From NCBI RefSeq assembly GCF_020921035.1, contig NC_063150.1, forward strand, positions 35,697,826 to 35,761,825: a DNA stretch of 64,000 bases. Direction: 5' to 3'. Origin of the DNA: Rhodamnia argentea. Lineage: Eukaryota; Streptophyta; Magnoliopsida; Myrtales; Myrtaceae. Position 1 is the stretch's first letter, and the number at the start of each line of letters is the position of its first letter. Below are positions 25,140 through 37,100 of this stretch, piece by piece. Position numbers and translations under genes: made by a program. The notes beneath the pieces are model-generated. The model did no database searches. It had not been told where the DNA came from and was given only the letters and a program-made list of their open reading frames with translations.

Positions 25140-26065
25140 ATGATCTTTAATCGAGGGTCCAATTTTTATTCTCAAAGATCAAGTCCCCAATTACCTAGCA
25201 TATAAATGAGACGACTCAAACAGGGAAACCGTAGAATTAATTAATCTCAACATTAGGCAATTAAATATTCAATTGAGCTCCTAAATTAGGAAGTTACCTT
25301 AATTAGTCTTCCCACTCAAACGATTACTGGCGGCAAGAAGAGTTACCGGCGGCAAAGCTTTGGTGAGGAGATATTCTGATGAGGTGTACCAGCGAGCTGC
25401 TCCAGTGAGAATTGGTAGCTCCTGGTCAAATCTTTGAGCATCTAAATCTCTGATGCTCGATTTCTTTGGTGGGGTTGATGAACTAAGCATCGTGGAGATC
25501 TCCTCAAAATTTCAATGCATCTTAACGTAGAACGAACGAACTCGCCGTTTTCGTGAGTCGGTGTGTTGAGCTCTCCTGTCTTATCCGGCAGTCCGATTGG
25601 TTTTAGTTTTCTCCATTAAAGATACACTTTCAGATGTTTTCTCCCCAATCTCACCGGACAAAATCAAGAATAATGTCTTACAATACTCTCTATAAAATTT
25701 GAGCATGATCTACAGTTTATGAATGCGCACTTGTCGATTTCGTAAATTGCGCCTCTTATCGTCGTTCTTTTTCTCACGCGTACACTTTTTGTGAACCTCT
25801 TTCTATTGCAATGCTAACCCCCTCAAACTTGATGAGAATAAGTCTTTCTATAAGCTGGGTTTAGGATAGCCTCCCAAGAGATCACTTTCCTATTTTAGAC
25901 CTGGGCAATAAGAAACCTCCCTTGAATTCGATAATATAAGGTTTAATTAGTCCCAAGTTGCTTCAAGGAATCAATCTTTCCTAATTTAGTACCCCTCAAG
26001 TGCTCTTTTTTTTTGGGGGGAGGGGTGGTGTTGATCTGGTCCTACTCTATTCTATTTTACACCGT
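25140..26065. other. Intergenic, no gene recognised
   Basis: Mixed-composition DNA with chance ORFs only. A GA-rich run at 25085-25120 closes the preceding duplicate. Confidence 0.35.
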
Positions 26066-26072
26066 ATGTGCT

Positions 26073-26218
26073 ATATGTGTTCATAGGTTGCGAAATCCTG
26101 CTCCCTCCTCAGGCGTTCTCATCCCAACTCTTCCCGAAGGTGGGGATTCGAACCCCTCACTCCCCCTTCCCAAGTGAGAAGAGTGGCCACCGGGGCAAGT
26201 CCCTAGTGGTTACCCCCG
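26073..26218 (-). mobile_element. tRNA-derived SINE with 7-bp target duplication
   Basis: On the minus strand there is a Pol III B box (GGTTCGAATCC, around 26145-26157). About 40 bp before it lies an A-box-like TTGCCCCGGTGG stretch. The direct repeat ATGTGCT at 26066-26072 and 26219-26225 brackets the unit. Size and promoter layout fit a plant SINE. I cannot name the family. Confidence 0.55.
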
Positions 26219-26406
26219 ATGTGCTCTCCACATGTGCTCTCTACGTGTAATTTTCACCCACTTAAGTTATTCAATGGGTTAGGCCGAATTTCTTATTCCG
26301 GTGGGCTTACACAATATGCAAATGCATTTTAACCATATTTATATTTATGAATTGTCATTGACTCCTAAATTTTTATACAATGAATGACTAAATGGATCGC
26401 CAAAAT

Positions 26407-26947
26407 TAGGGATAAGCACGATTCCAAAATAGAACCGGGAATTGAACCATGAAAATAGGGGAGGTTTCAAGTTTCAAAATTGAGGAATCGATTCTGATGT
26501 GTATGTTCCAGGTTCTAAGAGATGAAACCTGAAACCTAGAACCTAGAACGACTTTGTGTTTCTCTTGTTCTTTGTCTAAGCGCGATCCCGCAATATCCAC
26601 GGCGTCCGATGATAAGTGTGTAATCTGGAATCATTAGTCTGAGTTTCCATTTTCGGCGATATCACGACGAAGACTTTTACTTTGTTAATGTTCCATATTC
26701 TTTGTATGTCTAAATATAATTTATGGTCAATGGCTTGTAAAAACAAATGGCAATCTTTAAGTGTGATAATTCATTGCAATCGTTCGATTAAGAATACGGG
26801 TAAAATCCTAAAATCGACCATAGAACCTATGACAAGGCAGACTCTAGGTATGCATGATAGATTTCAAGTTACAAAAAAATGAAGAACGAGTTCTGACGAA
26901 TAGGTTCCAATTGGAACATGAAAAGAACGTGAAACCATTAACCCCTA
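26407..26947. mobile_element. Non-autonomous hAT element with 8-bp target duplication
   Basis: 541 bp, starting TAGGGATAAGCACGATTCC and ending ...GGTTAATGG complement, i.e. TAGGGGTTAATGG on the other strand. Flanks GCCAAAAT (26399-26406) and GCAAAAAT (26948-26955) match at 7 of 8 positions, the hAT signature. Repeated 'gaacc/ggttc' motifs lie near both ends. No transposase. A related copy lies at 32799. Confidence 0.75.
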
Positions 26948-26955
26948 GCAAAAAT

Positions 26956-27439
26956 ATAAGTGTCAATACACCATTCCCACGATTCAGTCGTCTCATCCGT
27001 CTCGCATCCATCAAGCTTCTTCCCGTATTGGAAGCCTACTCCCATGTGCTCATGGATTGGGGTTAAATCGGACGGTGACACCTTCCTCCTACTCGGGTAA
27101 TAACTGGTTTTATTTTACCATGCAGAACTATCTAAAATATGTATTTCAAATATTAATGTATTGTTAAGATGCATAAATTAAAAAAAGGAAGAATTATTAG
27201 TAGTGGTAATAACATGCATATACAGGTGGAAAGTCCTCCGTCTATTATTAGCGATTTAAGTCGACTAATTATTATATTAAACATTAAATCAGAACAATTC
27301 AGTGCAAAGTCCTTCCGATCCCTCACCTATCCATTGTGCCTGTGTACGCATCGTACATATATCCACCAACTCTTCATGATTTCTTCATCTCTCTCCAGCT
27401 ATTTTTTTCATAATTTTGTTATTACTAATCCGATATTCG
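26956..27439. other. Intergenic, no gene recognised
   Basis: AT-rich with chance ORFs. Confidence 0.35.
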
Positions 27440-27760
27440 ACTATAAGCTAATGGAGCCGCAACTTGCGAAATAAAAGCTGCCATCAATCGCTACAAGCTC
27501 GGCTTCGGCTTGGCGGCATGGCTTGAGGCCATACGAGCCGGCGGAGGATTTGTCGACTGTTGAAACGCCCTGGTGGAGCAGAAATGAACGAGATCATTCT
27601 CTTCTTTCTCAGTGAAGAGACCGATTTCGAGGGTCGAGTGTTGCCTAGCCATCCATGTCTCCACTCGCGACTAGTGGCATTATCGATGATAAGAACTTGT
27701 TGTGGTATTTATTCTCAAAGCAGCCGTTTGTTCCTTATATGTTAGATGTAGCCATCGGCT
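27440..27760 (+). repeat. Duplicated fragment, copy B (paired with 23530-23842)
   Basis: Same order of sequence blocks as copy A, with more substitutions and in-frame stops. See the entry at 23530. Confidence 0.6.
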
Positions 27761-29004
27761 CAATTAGATTTGTTAAAAAATGAGGGTGCATGGGAAGGAC
27801 CGTAGTCTGTCCATATAGGCTATTACAGTCCTTGACCCATTATAGATAAACCGCCAAAAAAGCAGTTATCTTATTCTGAACGTCGGACCTTGTTTAGACG
27901 TTCTTCCAAAAAAAAAAAATAACAGAGAACAGTAAGAGGACGACAACGACAATTCTCCCTTCTCCTCTTCCGAACGTGATATCGGGATGAATTCTCTCGC
28001 TGCATTGTAAACATTTAATCTGTGAAAAATCGAGGTACGTCCGTTCTATTATGTATTTCTCCGATCGGTGATTTAAGATGATCTACGGCTTGTTGACTTA
28101 GAGTAATTCCGCTGCATATATTTATGGGATCCGTTCCCTTCAAGATCAAATCAAATGGAGGGGGTTTCTCTAGATTGACCGAACCAGAAATAGGTCAAAA
28201 GGTTTAGGTAAAGCCATTCTTGCGTGGAACTTTCGGGCAATAGGTTTACGTAATGTATCTTACGTTGCAAAAGCTTTGTCATCACTTGAATCATACGATG
28301 TGACCTAGGTTGTTGTGCGAGTCGGATCCCAACCAATTCAGTTTCGTCGCCATCACTCGTGTGAATCCTCCTTCTCATTTTTTAAATTATTTCGATCCAT
28401 GGTTTTCAGTCTCCATGAGTAAAATATTATGAAATTCTTTGATGCCTCTATTTATGCTGGACAACGTATCAATGCAAAGGAAACTTCATCGACTCAATTA
28501 TTTATTACCGTTCACAGTATCGGAATGGAAGAGCTTGCACGTTGCCTCAAAGCCAAAATGGCCAGAAATTAGTAAACCCTAGAAGATTTTTTTTTTTTTT
28601 TGGTATGAATAAACCCTAGAAGATTCATTGCCTATAACATCAAGTGTCGCGAAAATTAATTTGTTTCAGATAAACTTTTCGAGGATTACAAGTGAGTTTG
28701 GCTATTGATTCTATCCGGAAACTATTGAAATACAATTTAGCTTTACTTGTGGATCTATTGCTGTGCTTGTTTGGAAAAATATAGTAATCAAATGGGAACC
28801 AATAGAATCAGACTTTGAAGCATGGTGGGGCGGCGAGGGCTGATATCTACTTTTTTTCTTAATTTTAGCTTTTTCTTTGTTATTTAGCTTTTTTCAATAT
28901 TATGTGGAAAGTGTTTTTTATTTTTGCCATGCGTATTGCCCTTTTTTTTTTAAAACAAATCCATGTAATATTAAAAAATTAATAAAAAATGCCACGTGTA
29001 TTGT
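27761..29004. other. Intergenic, no gene recognised
   Basis: AT-rich DNA with poly-A/T runs near 27908 and 28590. 'aaccctagaagattt' recurs at 28573 and 28611, a short local duplication around a T-run. Confidence 0.35.
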
Positions 29005-29130
29005 TTTCACGGAATTGGCACTTAAGTGATTATTTTTTGTCGGAATTGACACTTAAATGATCATTTTTTCTCCGATTTGTCACTTAAGTGACAAAAAAAA
29101 AAAATTCTGGCACTAAAGTGAGCGTCGTAT
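29005..29130. repeat. ~33-bp tandem repeat, about three to four copies
   Basis: The phrase 'cggaattggcacttaagtgatcatttttt' recurs with substitutions at about 29010, 29040, 29073 and 29105. It resembles arms of the fold-back families in this window but has no visible partner arm. Confidence 0.65.
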
Positions 29131-29818
29131 ATAAATATTAACACTCCAAATATCCTTTTGCCTAATTTATATACTTTTTGAAATATAAATGGGTTGTCAG
29201 TAGAGTTTTTTACCGAGCAAACAAGCAAAACAATTATTAAAGAGGAAGGAGCGTTCGTATACAATGAGGAATCAGTCAACAACCGAAGTACAAATTCGAC
29301 TCACAAGAGAGAAAGGAGCTGCATGAGAGGAGCGCGTGATCTTTAGCCCGAAGGCCGAGAAATGTTAGAGATAAGGAGCAACAGAGTAGCAATTCTTCAA
29401 CTACTCCCTAGCTTTGGACGATCAAAACTAACCATATTGTACTTGGACAAGATGTGAACCGACCAGAACAAAAATAAAATAAAACGACTAAATGTGAAAA
29501 CAAAAAATTCATGAAAAAGAGAAAAAACATTGGCATATATAATTCCTTAACTGATGAAGTTATTAACTTCCTCGCAAATGTACGCCGACTAATCGCATTT
29601 AAATGGAGTCAGACCGTTTGGGATAATGACTAGCTCGCCAGTGATTGAATGGTTCATTTCAAATTTCCCATATAGCCACATCTATTTATATACATGTGTG
29701 TGTGCATATGTACATGCACAACTCTCATATCTTCTTCATTTTCCCAAAATCCTCGTCTTATAAACTTCCATCGGCCAAGAATAGCTGGCGTGTCGACAGT
29801 ACTCTGATTGCCGTTGCG
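29131..29818. promoter_or_regulatory. CYP79 5' flank with TATA-like box near 29687
   Basis: 'atctatttatatacatg' near 29680-29696 supplies a TATA-like box about 130 bp upstream of the chosen CYP79 start. No other gene is visible. Confidence 0.4.
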
Positions 29819-32515
29819 ATGACGGGTTTCACCACCTTGGCCTATGTCGTACTTCTCATGGCACTAGTCATCTTACACAATCTCATTAAACTATTTTGGT
29901 GCAAAAGCGTGAAAGGGCAATCCAAGCCGCTCCCACTGCCTCCGGGGCCCGTCCCGTGGCCATTCGTTGGCTGCGCCCCAGATATGCTCCAGAACAAGCC
30001 CGTGGGCCGGTGGATCCTTCGTTGGATGGAGGATATGGATGCCGACATCGCGTGCTTCCGCATAGGGAACACGCACGTCATTCCTGTAACCGACCCGAAC
30101 ATTGCCCAGGAGTTCCTCAGGAACCAAGACGGCACATTCATGTCGAGGCCTGTATCGATGGCAGCCCAAGCGTTTAGCGGTGGCTACGCAACCACTGTCA
30201 CCTCTCCCTATGGGGAGCAGTGGAAGAAGATGAGGCGGGTCCTAACGTCAGAGATCATATGCCCGGCGCGACACAAGTGGCTCCACGACAAGAGGGCGGA
30301 GGAAGCCGATAACCTAGTGAAGCATGTCTTCAACCAATGCCAAACCCTAGGGCAAGTGGACTTGAGGCACACGACAAGGCACTACTGTGGGAACGTGATA
30401 AGAAGGTTGGTGTTCAACAAGAGGTACTTCGGCGAAGGAAGGCAAGATGGAGGACCAACCATTGATGAAGAACAACATGTGGACGCACTGTTCAACGCAC
30501 TGAACTACCTCTACGCATTCTGTGTATCCGATTACTTCCCATTCTTGGTGGGGCTGGACCTTGATGGGCATGAGAAGGTAGTGAGAGATTGCACGACGAC
30601 GTTTCGGAGGTTGCACGAGCCAATCATAAACGAGAGAATCGAGCAATGGAGGAACGATTCGAGTTCGCAGAGTAATGGAAAAGAGCCTCAAGACTTGTTG
30701 GATGTTCTTATTATGCTTAAAGACTCACGAGGGAAGCCATTGCTAACGCCGCATGAAGTCAAAGCGCAGGCTACGGTGAGAAATTTACTCTTTCCTCTTG
30801 TGCAAAATTTGTTGTCATCTTTTAAGGTTCGAAAGCGAACGATAGGAGGTTTATATATTTGATCAAGACGACTTTGTTACTAAATTGTACGAATAGAGCC
30901 TCATTCTTACAACTAACCCCAAAAAAAATCCTAAAGAAAGACTTCCCTATAGAAAAGAAAGACTCCATATACAAAAGTACCTCCAAGATATGTAGTCGAT
31001 CTCTATTCTAATGTCAATGTCATTTACAATATACCCGAGAGACTCCTTAAGAAAGAATTTTCGAGGAAATTACAAAAAAAAAAAAAGATCTAAACTTTTT
31101 GATTTGGCTAACTTGATTCTAAACATTTTCACAATTCGCCAATTGAGTTCTTCCTATAAATTTTGATCGAAAATTATTGATGTCGATGCCAGCCATCTTA
31201 TATAGCATGACCGATGGTGGCATCCACAATTTTTGTGAATTTATGAAAAAGATGAATTTTCTTATTATTATCTTTTACTCTTTTCTTGTTTTCTTTGTTT
31301 TTTTTTTTCCATTGTGCCAACGAGGATCACCGGCGACCCTTGCAAGCATCAAAGGCCCTAGGCGAGGCCATCGTGGCCTTGCCGACCATAGGTGTGAAGG
31401 CCCTCGCTAGATTTGAGCGAGGACCGCCTCGCCTAGGGCTTGCTTCGTGCCATTGGTCACGATTGGCAAGGGTCGCTAGCACAATGAAAGAAAAGGCAAA
31501 GAAAAATAGAAAAATAAAATTTCAAGAAAATAGTAAATATTTCAAAAGGAAATTTGAGAAAAAATATAAAAATTATTTACGTCGGCGCCGATCGTACCAT
31601 ATAGGATGGCCAACGTTCACGTCAGCAATTCCAAATTAAAATTGGCTAGAAGGACTCAATTGACAAATTGTCAAAAGTTTAGGACTAAATGGGCCAACTT
31701 GAAAAGTTTATGACTAAATCGGCAAATGATAACAGGTTTAGGACTTTTTTGGAGAATTTTCCCAAAAGTTTTCCTAGAACCGGTATATATTTTACTATAC
31801 ATTAAGTTGAATGTCGTGGCTATAAATTAGATCCCAAAGTTGAACTAAGATTGATATGGTATTTGTACGTATTGATTATGTGTAGGAAATTATGATGGCC
31901 GCAGTAGACAATCCATCAAATGCAGTGGAATGGGCAATGGCGGAGATGATAAATAGGCCCGAACTCCTTAAGAAAGCCAAAGAAGAATTAGATAGAGTTG
32001 TGGGACAGGAGAGGTTGGTCCAAGAGTCCGATATCCCCCAGCTCAACTACATCAAGGCATGCGCTAGGGAGGCCTTCAGGCTCCACCCGATCGCGCCCTT
32101 CAACGTCCCGCACGTCGCCTTGTCGGACGCCGTCGTGGCCGGCTACCGCATCCCTAGGGGCAGCCACATCTTGGTGAGCCGGATGGGCCTTGGCAGAAAC
32201 CCTAGAGTGTGGGACGAGCCCCTCAAGTTCAAGCCGGAGCGGCACATCATGAGCGATGCCGTGGAAGTCGTGCTCACGGAGCCTCACTTGCGATTCATTT
32301 CCTTTAGCACGGGCCGGCGCGGGTGCATTGCCGCCCAGCTTGGGACAACGATGACAGTGATGCTCCTTGCCAGGCTAATTCAGGGGTTCAACTGGAGCAT
32401 GCCCCCTAATGTTTCGAACATCAATCTTAATGAGTCGAGGAACGACTTGTCCCTTGCCGAGCCGTTGGTTGTTCAAGCTGAGCCGTGCCTACCGAACCAT
32501 CTCTATCCAATATAG
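29819..32515 (+). CDS. CYP79-type cytochrome P450 (amino-acid N-monooxygenase), two exons
   Basis: CYP79 enzymes N-hydroxylate an amino acid twice to give an aldoxime, the first step to cyanogenic glucosides and related defence compounds. They are anchored in the ER. Exon 1 is 29819-30775 and exon 2 is 31886-32515, phase-0 join, 528 residues, normal for the family. An N-terminal membrane helix ([17 protein letters not shown]) is followed by the proline hinge [13 protein letters not shown]. The I-helix has the CYP79 hallmark [10 protein letters not shown] instead of the usual threonine motif. The K-helix AREAFR (ExxR), FKPERH and heme loop FSTGRRGC with its Cys ligand are all intact. The frame is open back to 29645, but that start would lie upstream of the TATA-like box. 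The 29819 ATG gives the usual length. The substrate (Phe, Val/Ile or other) cannot be read from the sequence. Confidence 0.93.
31065..31763. mobile_element. MULE-like fold-back element inside the CYP79 intron
   Basis: The left arm begins GGAAATTACAAAAAAAAAAAAG and the right arm reverse complement begins GGGAAAATTCTCCAAAAAAGTCC. Arms carry 'aaaagtttaggactaaatgggcc' phrases, and the core (31310-31480) is GC-rich. It makes up most of the 1,110-bp intron. Splice sites are outside it and intact. Confidence 0.6.
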
Positions 32516-32798
32516 AGAAATATGTGAATTTAGCATATTCTTCATGTGACATCTCATAATATCACCCTATCAATCGAACTATGTCCTAGACTTTTTAATA
32601 ATTTATTGTGAAAGCAATCTAATTTTAAATATTTCATGCCTCATACAATTCAAATAAAATGAAAAAGATATGGGGCGTAACTATTCTGCCAGCCCCCTAC
32701 GATCAATCACGCACCACCGGTGGCGACATAATAGTGGTACGACAGCTGGTATTTCAGAACGCAAGGCAATGAGGTCGAAGCCTGGTGGATAGAAACAT
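32516..32798. other. CYP79 3' region
   Basis: Untranslated tail and spacer. Nothing else recognised. Confidence 0.4.
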
Positions 32799-33190
32799 TA
32801 GGGGTGAGCATGAAATCAATTCGTTGCTCGATTCTAGAACACGCAGAGTAAGTTCGAGGTTCCGTAAAATTAGCGAATCGATTTCATGGGAAAGTGTCGA
32901 GAGTTAGAAGGAGTTTTTGTGTTTTTCTTATTCTAGACTTTATGCGATCATCCGATATCCCGTGGCATCCGATAATGAGTGTGCAATTTGAAACCATTAG
33001 TCTAAGCCTCCATTTCTTATGATATTATTTTGTTAATATTTTATATTTTTTGTCTATTTAAATATGATTTATGATCAATAGATTGCAACAGTAATCGATA
33101 ATTATAAGAGATGGTGATTTCACTGCAACCGATCAATTAAAAATACGGGTGAAACTTAAATAGATTGTTTTACCGATACTAGAACAGGCC
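32799..33190. mobile_element. Non-autonomous hAT element, second copy, right end lost
   Basis: Starts TAGGGGTGAGCATG and follows the 26407 copy through 'cgatcatccgatatcccgtggcatccgata', 'ccattagtctaagcctccattt' and 'caattaaaaatacgggtgaaa'. Similarity fades near 33150 without a recognisable terminal repeat, so the copy is truncated at or before the ATG13 5' flank. Confidence 0.65.
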
Positions 33191-33324
33191 CCGGGGAATC
33201 GCTAGCGCATCTGAGGATCAATGCAGAAGCAAAAGCCCTCCGCCGCTTGTGGACCCTCGGATTGACCTCCGCGGCTTAGCCCGTCAACGACCTCGCTGAC
33301 GTGGCGAAATCTGGGCGGGCAAGA

Positions 33325-34156
33325 TGGGGCCCTCGCCCACACGCCAACACAGTCCCCCCCTTTCTTTGCTCTCCCGACTCTCTCTCCATATCCTCCTCTT
33401 CATCATCAATCGTCGTCGTCGTCGTCGTCGCGGGTAGTTCCACGGATAAGGAGGCCGTTGGGTCATCGAAGACGAACGGAGAGAGATGCTTGCGATTCAA
33501 TCTCAAGTCCTCTTCGGGGTCGCTCGCTGCTCACTCGTCGCAGTGTTCGTCGTGTTCCCTGACTCACCTTTCCGCGAGCGCTCTTTCGACTCTGTAAACT
33601 CTCTCTCTGACTCACCTTTCCGCGAGCGCTCTTTCAACTCTGTAAACTCTCTCTCTCTCTCTCTCGTGCTAGGTTTTATGTTGGAGGATTTACATTGTAG
33701 CTCTGCATATTTAGGGTTTTAAGTAGGTGACATATGGAGGAGAACTTCTGCTGAACGAATCATATAAACCCTATCATCTATGCGTCGCTTGATGTTTTTG
33801 CCTACTCTTGTTTCGTTTGGTTTTTTTTTCCCCTTTTCTCTCTGCCTACTTGATCAGTCACTGGACAGTGCAACTTTTTTGTTTGGAAAAATTTCTCTTT
33901 CGTTGAACTGGCGAGCTTTAGCTTTGGTATATTGCGAAAGGAATTGGGTATGAGTTGCTGTGTGTCTCGGTAAATACGTGCTTGCTGCGAATTTCTTTTT
34001 TACTCTTGTTGAGATGTTCATGATGTCTTTTGGAATTGGGGCAGGTGAAGTGGTTTTAGCTTTGGACAAAAAAAAAAAGTGGTTTTAGCTGGAGTTTAAG
34101 ATGCTCTGTTCTATCTGGGGGGGTTTCCGGCAATTTTAAGAGGTGCGTTTTCAAAC
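33325..34156 (+). promoter_or_regulatory. ATG13 5' flank and leader
   Basis: CT-rich leader-like DNA, a CGT trinucleotide run (33410-33430) and a 48-bp duplication precede the ATG13 ATG at 34157. The distance and the T-rich stretch near 33815 allow a 5'-UTR intron, but I cannot fix its borders. Part of this segment is copied at 24950-25128. Confidence 0.5.
33561..33656. repeat. 48-bp tandem duplication in the ATG13 leader
   Basis: Copies 33561-33608 and 33609-33656 differ at one base (cgactc and caactc) and run into a CT microsatellite. The near-identity indicates a recent event. Confidence 0.9.
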
Positions 34157-37100
34157 ATGGCATCATCCCACTCGGATTCTGCGCGGATGGAGCAGATAAT
34201 CACTGAATTCTTTGCCAAGAGTCTCCACATAATACTCGAATCAAGGACCCCTTGCATTTCTTCGCGGAATTTCAGCGGTGAACAGACTGTGTCCTCCCCA
34301 TCTTCGTCCTCTTCTTCCTCTTCAAGCGTGAGACCAAGAGATAAATGGTTCAATTTAGCTCTTAGAGAATGCCCTGAGGCGTTGGAGAATCTCGATCTTT
34401 GGCACCAAAGCAATCTTGAACCTATGGTTGTTGATGTTGTTTTGGTGAAGAGAGCGATTAACTGGGAACCAGCCAATTTCTATCCCAAGACGGAACTGTT
34501 CAAGAATTTGTCATCGAAAGAGCTGCATACAAATTGCTGGAACTCTGACCAGGAGGAGCTAGGAAATGAAAGGAGTGAAAAGATAATAGAAAGATGGATA
34601 GTGCAGTATGAGGTGAGGAAGGCCAAGGATGCTGGCAAGGGGAGCAAAAGATCAAGCAGTAGTATCTTGTCATCAATTTATAAGAAGTCGATGTTGCTTT
34701 TAAGATCCTTATACCTAACTGTCCGGCTCTTGCCAGCATATAAAATATTTCGGGACCTGAATTTAACTGGTCAAATTCGCTCTTTCTCTCTTGCTCATCG
34801 GGTTTCTTCTTTTGTTGAGCCCTTCACCCGTAGAGAGGAGGCTGAAATGCAACAATTTGGTTTCGCCCCTGTGGATACTTCATCTGGTAGGCTTTGCCTT
34901 TCAGTATTGTATCGATCATCATTATCTGATGTTAGTTCCGAGCCATCTACCCCAATGTCTCCCCAGCTTATACCAGATTATGTGGGCAGCCCATTAGCTG
35001 ACCCGCTTAAGAGATTTCCATCACTTCCTGTATCTCATGGCTCCCCTTCGTCATTGCCATTCTCAAGGAGACACAGTTGGAGTTTTGATCAATACCGTGC
35101 CTCTCCGCCTTCCAGGACTTTCTCGCCTTCACCAACCCATTCTGAACCTTATGCTTCAGCTTCTAACCCCAGTTCTTGTCGGTTTCCCCCACCAGGTTTG
35201 CCACCTCACCCATCTGAAGTATCTCATGCTCATAAGGATAATGCTAGCTTTGATGAATACTATCCCTCCCCTATATTTTCTCCTTCTCTCTCACCCTCCC
35301 CACCCATTTATGTACCTGGGAGTAATCTTTCAAGGGCTCTTTTACGATCTGAGAGTGCTCCAGTTAATATACTTGCAACGAAGTTTCTTAATTCCCCTAT
35401 GTTGTTCAAGAACCAAAACTTTCCTCCTTCACCTCCTCTCAGAGGTACAAGATATGGCCCTTCAACGGCTGATAAAAGTATGTGTCCCAGCCGTGATGTT
35501 GCAACAGTTGATAAGGTATTATTAAATACTCTGCAGAGTTATCTGACGAACTTTTCTTTTCCAGCAGTTCTATTGAAAATTTGCTCTTTGCTTTTATAGA
35601 TGTCCTTTGTCGGAAGGGATGACATAGGAAGACCTTCTGGGTTACAACTATCATCTGGAAGTTCAGCACATATTTCCTATTCCAGAAGCTCCTGCAGGTC
35701 TTTCCATGATGATTTTGATGAGTCTGAGTACACTTGTCCATTCGATGTGAATGAAGATGATGTGACAGATTCAGGTAGCAGGTAAATGTGTTCTCTGCCC
35801 CCACAAGTTTTCAAACAAGTTACTTGCATTACTTCAGCATATTCGTCTATAGGTGATCTGCTTTTAAATGCCTACAGCAAAATACTGTTTGCTACATCTG
35901 TTCTGATAATGCATATTTTTTGGGATTTAAAGGTATAATTGCAAAAATATTAAGAGATTGTGAGCTTTGTCGGAGATGCCATGACAATTGATTCATAGCT
36001 CATGAACGATTGTGTCGATTCTTCTTTCACTCCATTGTGGCCAAAGGTCACAGGTTTGAGTTGCGGAAACAATCTTTCTGGAAAATCAAGGGTAAGGCTG
36101 TGTACAAAACCCTTCCCTAGATCCCACCGTGCGGGGGGCCTTATGTGATGGGATGCCCTCTTTAGTCTTGATTTTTTGTTGATCTATATATTAGTTTCTT
36201 GCAATGTGGCAAATAGGCAATGCGTCTATTAAAGTCTATTTTTTCTTATTCTTATTGGAGTTACTTTGTCGTGCACATTTGTCTCTTCATCTTGACTATT
36301 CAGTGAACACATTATTTAGTCGGTAACTTCCACACTAATTTTCTTTCTTTTAAGGGCTATAATTTCCTCCGTCCCTGATTGGAGGAAATTCTTTCCAACT
36401 GTTTCTGAAATTGGTGATAACAAGTTATGGATATCACTCACATACAAATGTAAATTAAAGCTGAGCTTATTTTATGGAAAAATTGAAGATTTGAAAGACA
36501 TTTTCCAAAAAATGATCGCTTGTATTGCTTCTAAAGAATGAACGAATACAAATATTCTCATCATAGGCATATATTTTTGTTGATGATGAAAACACTTTCT
36601 GTTAGACTTATTTTTCAAGCGATATAAACCGATCATTTTTCAGAAAATGTTTTCCAAATCTTGAGTTTTGCGTGAAACAAATGCAACCTAATATGAATGT
36701 GGTGATGTCCATGTGCCAAGCTTTGATAACAGTTTTCTTTTAGGTTGTTAAAATTTTTCTCTTTGTTATAATTTTACTTCTGTAGATTGATAAGCTGTTG
36801 TTAGGTTGGATGAATATTCTGCTGAAGCAGCTTTCTGCAAACCACTACTAAGCTTGACCGATTTACCAAGTTTGTAAGTTAATCATATCTGCATTGCCTC
36901 AGCCAGAATTGTTGATGAAGTGCAAGAGAATATCCAAGTTTACTTGTGTTGCTTTCACTTTTATTTCCTATTGTTCGAATGTATTGTTGTAAACGTCCTT
37001 TCTCCACCGAATGAATCTGGTTACTTCATACTTCTTGTGTTAGAGTGATCTGATTAGTTCATTGTTTGCAGAGTGGATTTATTCGATAAAAGAGGACATG

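Noticed and set aside
29645..29818. Upstream in-frame ATG for CYP79
   Set aside because: It lies before the TATA-like box near 29687 and would add about 58 residues of non-family sequence.
33276..33506. Minus-strand ORFs opposite the ATG13 5' flank
   Set aside because: They derive from CGT/CT-rich simple sequence and have no conserved motif.
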